A stretch of DNA of 36,651 nucleotides from Flavonifractor sp. An92 (GTDB lineage: Bacteria > Bacillota > Clostridia > Oscillospirales > Oscillospiraceae), in the NCBI RefSeq assembly GCF_002159175.1, contig NZ_NFGZ01000031.1, positions 1-36,651 on the forward strand, read 5' to 3'. The notes under the pieces were generated by a model. It saw only the letters and a program-made list of their open reading frames with translations. It was not told the DNA's origin and did no database searches. Made by a program: the position numbers and the translations under genes. Position 1 is the stretch's first letter, and each line of letters opens with the position of its first letter. Positions 32,688 through 36,651 of this stretch are shown here, piece after piece.

Positions 32688-32975
32688 AAAAAAAGAAGTC
32701 CTCCGCGGAACGAACGTTCCAGCAGAGGACGAGAAATTCCCGTGGTACCACCTCAGTTTGCCGCCTGCGGCGGCCTCACGGGGCACGGACATGCCCCAGG
32801 CGCGGTATCGGGCGCACCCGTCGCTGCCTACTTGGGATTTTGGAAAACCCCGTTGGGCAGGCCGCTCGGGAGGGTATTGGGCCGCCGCACCGCTCCTGCC
32901 TTGCACCGTCCGGCAGGTCTCTGAAAGCGGGGAGCGGGGCCTACTTGGCTCCGTCATCGCGTTGCTCCTGTGTTG
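32688..32975 (-). promoter_or_regulatory. T-box riboswitch 2, specifier UAC (Tyr), upstream of the acyl-CoA ligase
   Basis: Read on the - strand. The layout is the same as T-box 1. AAGTA lies opposite CAA and specifier TAC (32876-32874). The lower helix is GGAG/CTCC, where T-box 1 has GGAA/TTCC, a compensatory change. The T-box core GGTGGTACCACGG is at 32752-32740. The terminator stem GTCCTC/GAGGAC, continuing through GGAAC/GTTCC (32730-32698), ends with seven T's (32694-32688) after a short spacer. The UGGU core suits a discriminator A, as in tRNA-Tyr. Confidence 0.92.
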
Positions 32976-32981
32976 CCATAC

Positions 32982-33010
32982 ACTCTAGCACTTTTAAGCG
33001 CTAAAGTCAA
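32982..33010 (-). promoter_or_regulatory. Promoter of the acyl-CoA ligase gene (T-box 2)
   Basis: TTGACT (33010-33005), 17 bp, TAGAGT (32987-32982) on the - strand. Confidence 0.85.
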
Positions 33011-33032
33011 GAGCCGTTTTGTGGCCTTTCAC

Positions 33033-33072
33033 AAAAAAACTGCCGCCCCCTTCAAAAGGGGACGGCAGTTTG
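33033..33072 (-). terminator. Intrinsic terminator of the nitroreductase gene
   Basis: On the - strand AAACTGCCG and the following bases (33072-33056) pair with 33052-33037, with one mismatch and a short loop. Seven T's run from the end of the stem (33039-33033). It lies 11 nt after the stop and about 22 nt before the next promoter. Confidence 0.92.
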
Positions 33073-33083
33073 CCGGATGGGGC

Positions 33084-33623
33084 TCAGCGGTAGGAGAGCA
33101 GATCCTCCACGCCCTTGCGCTTGGGAGCGGCGCCGTTGGGGGCGGCGGGGAAGCCCACGGGGATGAGGGCCATGATCTCCTGGCCCTCGGGGATCTGGAG
33201 GTATTCTTCCAGGCCCTTGCGGTCGAAGATACCCAGGATGACACTGCCCAGGCCCAGGTCGTGGGCGGCCAGGGCAAAGGTCTGGGCGGCGATGCCGCAG
33301 TCATAGTGCTGCCAGCCGTCCTCGCGGTCGGTGGAGAAGGAGCCGTCCCGCTCGAAGCCGGAGCGGGCCTTCACGAAGGTCTGGACCACCAGGGTCTTGC
33401 ATCCGCCGATGATGCGGGCGTTGAACTCAGGGACATAGTGGGCGCAGATCTCCGCCAGGACCGCCGGGTCCTCGATGGCGATGTAGCGGCTGATCTGGGT
33501 ATTTTTCCACGACGGGGCCCAGGACGCCAGCTCCACCACCTGCTCCAGCAGGGCGTGGGGGACCTTCTCGTCGGTGAACTGACGGACGCTGCGGCGCGTC
33601 CGGATGGCTTCCTGCAATTCCAT
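33084..33623 (-). CDS. Nitroreductase family protein
   Basis: A 179-residue FMN-dependent oxidoreductase of the nitroreductase superfamily. MELQEAIRTRRSVRQFTDEK is the N-terminal FMN-phosphate motif (Arg9, Arg10 and Ser11 region). ASWAPSWKNTQ (about 33-43) matches the family's AP-S--N-Q element. GIAAQTFALAAHDLGLGSVILG is the central helix near the flavin, and a late Lys-Arg region closes the fold. The physiological substrate is unknown; members reduce quinones, nitro compounds or enones. ATG 33623 has AGGAGG 8 nt upstream. It is a single gene with its own promoter and terminator. Confidence 0.9.
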   Translation of the reverse strand: MELQEAIRTRRSVRQFTDEKVPHALLEQVVELASWAPSWKNTQISRYIAIEDPAVLAEICAHYVPEFNARIIGGCKTLVVQTFVKARSGFERDGSFSTDREDGWQHYDCGIAAQTFALAAHDLGLGSVILGIFDRKGLEEYLQIPEGQEIMALIPVGFPAAPNGAAPKRKGVEDLLSYR

Positions 33624-33657
33624 AGGAAAAACCTCCTGACATGAGATATACGCTGTA

Positions 33658-33686
33658 ATGGTAATGCCCCGGAGAAAAAAAGTCAA
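33658..33686 (-). promoter_or_regulatory. Promoter of the nitroreductase gene
   Basis: TTGACT (33686-33681), 17 bp, TACCAT (33663-33658) on the - strand. Confidence 0.65.
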
Positions 33687-33693
33687 GGTGGCC

Positions 33694-33723
33694 GTCATAA
33701 CGGGGGACGGGCCCTCATAGGAT
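33694..33723 (+). promoter_or_regulatory. Plausible sigma-E promoter of spoIIIA
   Basis: GTCATAA (33694-33700) and CATAGGAT (33716-33723), 15 bp apart, resemble the sporulation sigma-E boxes (-35 GTCATATT, -10 CATACAAT). spoIIIA operons are under mother-cell sigma-E control in known spore formers, which supports this reading. Confidence 0.5.
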
Positions 33724-33760
33724 GTGCCAGTGATTTCCAAAAGACAGGAGCGTGAAGGGC

Positions 33761-34696
33761 ATGACGAAAGAGAAGGACGAACGGCGGGGAGCCTTTCTGC
33801 AGGCGGCGGCGCTGCTGCCCCGGCGTCTGCGGGAGCCGTTGGAGGGGCTGGACGGAGCCATCCAGGCCGACGCGGAGGAGGTGCGCCTCCGGGCGGGCTG
33901 GGCCATGACGGTGCTCCTTCCGGACGGGGAGCGGAACGTGCCGGGGGCGGAGGAGGCGCTGCTGCCGGGGGATCTGTCCCTGGTGCTGGAGGTGGCCACC
34001 CATGCCTCGGCCCACACGGCCCTGAGCCGGGTGTGCCAGGGCTTTTTCACCCTGGAGGGGGGCCACCGCATGGGCCTGTGCGGCAGTACGGTGGTGGAGA
34101 ACGGCGAAGTGCGCAATCTGCGCCAGCTCTCCTCCCTGGCCCTGCGGGTGGCCCGGCAGCGCCGGGGGGTGTGTGCGCCGGTGCTGGACGAGCTGCGGCA
34201 GGGGGGAGGGCTCCACAGCACCCTCATCCTCTCGCCGCCGGGGGGCGGAAAGACCACCCTCCTGCGGGACCTGATCCGGGCCTGCTCCTCCGGGGAGGGG
34301 GGAGCGCCCCTGCGCATGGCGGTGGCCGACGAGCGGGGTGAGGTGGCCGCCCTGTGGGAGGGCATCCCCCAGCTGGACGTGGGGCCCTGTACCGACGTGC
34401 TGGAGGGCTGCCCCAAGGCCGAGGGCCTGATGATGCTCCTGCGGGGCATGAATCCCCAGGTGCTCTGCGCCGACGAGATCACCGCCCCGGCGGACCTTGC
34501 CGCGCTGGAGACGGCGGCCAACTGCGGGGTGTCCCTGCTGGCCACCGCCCACGGCAGCTCTTTGGATGATCTGTGTCGCCGCCCCCTGTACCGGGATCTC
34601 CTGGCGATGGGCATCTTTCAGCGCCTGGTCACCATTTCGGGCCGGGGAACGGCGCGGAAATACGCCGTCACGGACCTGGAGGGTGCACCATGCTGA
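33761..34696 (+). CDS. spoIIIAA: Stage III sporulation protein AA, ATPase
   Basis: The secretion-type ATPase of the SpoIIIA-SpoIIQ channel between mother cell and forespore. The 311 residues have Walker A LSPPGGGKTTLLRD (about 162-175), a Walker-B-like LRGMNPQVLCADEIT, and the family's ALSRVCQGFFTLEGGHRMGLCG block. ATG 33761 is preferred to GTG 33752 because AGGAG (33746-33750) is 10 nt from the ATG and only 1 nt from the GTG. Its end overlaps spoIIIAB by 7 bp. Confidence 0.93.
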   Translation: MTKEKDERRGAFLQAAALLPRRLREPLEGLDGAIQADAEEVRLRAGWAMTVLLPDGERNVPGAEEALLPGDLSLVLEVATHASAHTALSRVCQGFFTLEGGHRMGLCGSTVVENGEVRNLRQLSSLALRVARQRRGVCAPVLDELRQGGGLHSTLILSPPGGGKTTLLRDLIRACSSGEGGAPLRMAVADERGEVAALWEGIPQLDVGPCTDVLEGCPKAEGLMMLLRGMNPQVLCADEITAPADLAALETAANCGVSLLATAHGSSLDDLCRRPLYRDLLAMGIFQRLVTISGRGTARKYAVTDLEGAPC

Positions 34697-35202
34697 AGAT
34701 TCTGGGGGTGCTGCTGCTGGTGGGAAGTGCCGGGACCCTGGGGGTGCTGGCGGCGGCCAAGCTGCAGCGGCGGGTCCATACGCTCCGCGCCGTCATCGGG
34801 GCGCTGGAGCTGGCCGAGCGGGAGCTCTCCTTCCGCCTGACCCCCATCCCGGAGCTCTTTGCATCGCTGGAGCGCCGGGCGCAGCCGCCCGCCAGTGTTT
34901 GCTTCGGCCGCTGCCTGGGGGAGCTGGACCGGCTGGGGGAGGAGAGCCTGGGAGCGCTCTGGAAGGGCGCGGTGGAGGAGACGCTGGTGGACCTCGCGCC
35001 CCGGGACCGGGAGACGCTCTCCGCGCTGGGAGAGGTACTGGGTCGCTACGACGGCGCGGGGCAGCGGGAGGCGCTCTCCCTCGCCCGGGCGGAGCTCAGC
35101 CGGGCACTGGAGGGGGCGGAGGCCTACCGGGACAGCCGGGGCCGGATGTACACCGCGCTGGGCCTCACGGCGGGGGCGTTCTGCGCCGTGCTGCTGCTGT
35201 GA
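34690..35202 (+). CDS. spoIIIAB: Stage III sporulation protein AB
   Basis: A 170-residue membrane protein with a hydrophobic N-terminal anchor (about 3-22), a helical domain rich in Glu/Arg (RAVIGALELAERELSFRLTPIPELF is the family block, about residues 37-61) and a C-terminal hydrophobic segment (about 155-170). It resembles GspF-type platform proteins of secretion machines. ATG 34690 overlaps the spoIIIAA stop by 7 bp. Both terminal spans point to the mother-cell-side engulfing membrane. Confidence 0.9.
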   Translation: MLKILGVLLLVGSAGTLGVLAAAKLQRRVHTLRAVIGALELAERELSFRLTPIPELFASLERRAQPPASVCFGRCLGELDRLGEESLGALWKGAVEETLVDLAPRDRETLSALGEVLGRYDGAGQREALSLARAELSRALEGAEAYRDSRGRMYTALGLTAGAFCAVLLL

Positions 35203-35226
35203 GGCCGGGAAAGGGGGAAAACGCAC

Positions 35227-35421
35227 ATGGACGTGGATCTCATCTTCAAGATCGCCGCCATCGGTATTTTGGTCTCGGTGCTCAACCAGGTCCTCTCCCG
35301 CTCGGGCCGGGACGAGCAGGCCACCATGGTCACCCTGACGGGGCTGGTGGTGGTGCTAATGATGGTGGTGCAGGAGATCAGCGCGCTCTTCACCATGGTC
35401 AAGGACCTGTTCGGGCTGTGA
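35227..35421 (+). CDS. spoIIIAC: Stage III sporulation protein AC
   Basis: A 64-residue protein with two membrane helices (about 4-24 and 33-58), the expected size for SpoIIIAC. IGILVSVLNQVLSRSGRDEQA joins the first helix and the loop. A purine-rich AAAGGGGG lies before ATG 35227. It sits in the standard AA-AB-AC-AD-AE order. Confidence 0.93.
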   Translation: MDVDLIFKIAAIGILVSVLNQVLSRSGRDEQATMVTLTGLVVVLMMVVQEISALFTMVKDLFGL

Positions 35422-35427
35422 GCGGCT

Positions 35428-35814
35428 ATGATCGGCATGGAACAGGTGGCGGTGGTGGCGATCGTCGGGGCGCTGTGCGCGGTGGTCATCAAGCCGCACG
35501 CCCGGGAGATCGCCCTGGCGGTGTCCCTGTGCGCCGGCGCGGTGATCCTGCTGGGGGTGCTCCAGGCGGCGGGGGAGATCCGGGAGCTCTTTTCCGCCCT
35601 GGCGGAGGCGGCGGGACTGGCCCCGGCGGTGCTCTCGCCCATGCTCAAAACGGTGGGCATCTCCATCCTGACCCGCATCACCGCCGCCCTGTGCCGGGAC
35701 GCGGGGGAGGGGGGCGTGGCCTCCTTCGTGGAGGTGGCGGGCGCCGCTCTGGCCCTGGTGGTCACCGCACCGCTGCTGCGGGCGGTGCTGGACACCCTCT
35801 CGGCGCTGCTGTGA
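35428..35814 (+). CDS. spoIIIAD: Stage III sporulation protein AD
   Basis: A 128-residue protein with four hydrophobic segments, the usual length and order for SpoIIIAD. KPHAREIALAVSLCAG and LKTVGISILTRITAALCRDAGEGG are the recognised family stretches. The Shine-Dalgarno is weak; either ATG 35428 or ATG 35437 could start it, and coupling to spoIIIAC is likely. The stop overlaps the next GTG start by 4 bp. Confidence 0.92.
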   Translation: MIGMEQVAVVAIVGALCAVVIKPHAREIALAVSLCAGAVILLGVLQAAGEIRELFSALAEAAGLAPAVLSPMLKTVGISILTRITAALCRDAGEGGVASFVEVAGAALALVVTAPLLRAVLDTLSALL

Positions 35815-36651
35815 AGCTGGCGCTGCTGGTGGCACTGGCTCTTCTGCTGGGTGGACAGGCCCTGGCGGCCTCCCCCGATGCGGTGCAGGAGGCCCAGGCC
35901 GAGGCCCTGGATCTGGACGGCCTGGAGCAGGCGGCCCGGGAGCAGTCGGTGGACCTGGCGGTGGGCACCGGACTGGAGGAGGGCCTGGAGAGCCTTCTGG
36001 AGCGCTTCGGCAGCCTCATCGGCGGCAGCGTGGGACGGGCGGTGCGCAGCGGGGTACTGCTGCTGGTGACGGCGGCGCTGTGCGGCCTGGCCCGTGAGGT
36101 GGGGGAGAGCCTGGGCCAGCCGGGTGGGCTGGACGCGGCGGCCCTCACGGCGGCGGTGGCGGTGACGGCAGTAGCGGTGAGCGATGTGCGCTCCATGGTG
36201 GGGCTGGGCCGGGAGGCGCTGGACGGCATGAACCAGTTCTCCCAGGTACTCCTCCCCACCATGGCGGCGGCCGCGGCAGCGGGGGGCGCACCCAGTACGG
36301 CGGCAGCCCGGCAGCTGGCCACGGTGCTCTTTTCCGATCTGCTCCTCACCGCCATCGACGAGGTGCTGCTGCCCATGGTGTACGCCTATGTGGCGGTCTG
36401 TGCCGCCCACGCGGCCCTGGGTAACGACGGCCTCAAGCGCCTGGCCTCCCTTCTGAAGTGGGGGGTGACCACCGCGCTGACCGCCATTTTGCTGGTGTTC
36501 GTGGGCTATCTCACGGTGAGTGGGGCCATCGCGGGCACCGCCGATGCCATGGCCCTCAAGGCGGCGAAGATGACCATCTCCGGCATGGTGCCGGTGGTGG
36601 GCGGCATCCTCTCCGACGCGGCGGGGACCCTCCTGGCGGGGGCGGGGGAAG
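35811..36651 (+). CDS. spoIIIAE: Stage III sporulation protein AE (partial)
   Basis: The reading frame is open to the right edge, and 280 of about 390 expected residues are visible. It starts with GTG 35811 in a GTGA overlap with spoIIIAD. A signal peptide (hydrophobic core LALLVALALLLGG, cleavage near residue 20 after ALA) precedes a mainly acidic stretch. Several membrane helices follow, with the family blocks VLLPTMAAAAAAGG and KWGVTTALTAILLVFVGYLTVSG. SpoIIIAE is a multi-span subunit of the mother-cell-side channel. Confidence 0.92.
   Translation, partial: MKLALLVALALLLGGQALAASPDAVQEAQAEALDLDGLEQAAREQSVDLAVGTGLEEGLESLLERFGSLIGGSVGRAVRSGVLLLVTAALCGLAREVGESLGQPGGLDAAALTAAVAVTAVAVSDVRSMVGLGREALDGMNQFSQVLLPTMAAAAAAGGAPSTAAARQLATVLFSDLLLTAIDEVLLPMVYAYVAVCAAHAALGNDGLKRLASLLKWGVTTALTAILLVFVGYLTVSGAIAGTADAMALKAAKMTISGMVPVVGGILSDAAGTLLAGAGE

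Noticed and set aside
1-36651. CRISPR array, prophage or integrated conjugative element
   Set aside because: No repeat-spacer pattern, integrase, phage structural or transfer gene is present. Base composition is even and gene content is mainly core.

Overview
The window is GC-rich chromosomal DNA from an endospore-forming, anaerobic Firmicute. Its start is a secreted stalk-domain protein cut by the left edge, and its end is a spoIIIA sporulation operon cut by the right edge. Two T-box riboswitches, a Firmicutes-style L10 leader, ferredoxin-dependent 2-oxoacid metabolism and high GC together suggest a gut-type clostridium of the Oscillospiraceae (Flavonifractor/Intestinimonas-like). The family assignment is inference; no 16S gene is present. 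No rRNA, tRNA, CRISPR array or transposase was found.

Layout. 1-563: partial secreted protein (-). 814-3865: aconitase-superfamily hydratase and a cytidylate-kinase-like protein, separated by four back-to-back hairpins and a duplicated, synonymously diverged copy of the hydratase C-terminus. 4050-6513: ddl-murF, the D-Ala-D-Ala arm of peptidoglycan precursor synthesis, with a clear promoter and terminator. 6593-12913: dense run of ABC-F factor, YdcF-like protein, prfA, an unknown 85-aa protein, tsaC, a membrane protein and coaE. 13025-15681: M18 aminopeptidase and AlaX trans-editing protein. 15799-18918: membrane-anchored parvulin foldase, tcdA and a TauE/SafE exporter split into two half-genes. 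18919-19297: gene-free stretch built from nested palindromes with mirrored ends. 19298-19717: ruvX (-). 20040-23559: rpmG-secE-nusG-rplK-rplA and rplJ-rplL with several leader structures. 23709-25196: gltX (-).

25327-33010 (all -) is the most interesting part. It holds iorA-iorB-paaK-ACT-aminotransferase behind one T-box and a second acyl/aryl-CoA ligase behind a second T-box. The T-boxes are clear paralogs. By alignment of their specifier loops the first reads UUC (Phe) and the second UAC (Tyr). A T-box raises expression when its tRNA is uncharged. That fits genes that make phenylalanine and tyrosine, so these enzymes, often regarded as degradative, probably run in the reductive direction: arylacetate to arylacetyl-CoA to arylpyruvate to aromatic amino acid.

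33084-36651: a nitroreductase (-), then spoIIIAA-AB-AC-AD-AE (+) behind a plausible sigma-E promoter. Most genes are in short operons with strong Shine-Dalgarno sequences, 1-7 bp stop/start overlaps and visible intrinsic terminators.
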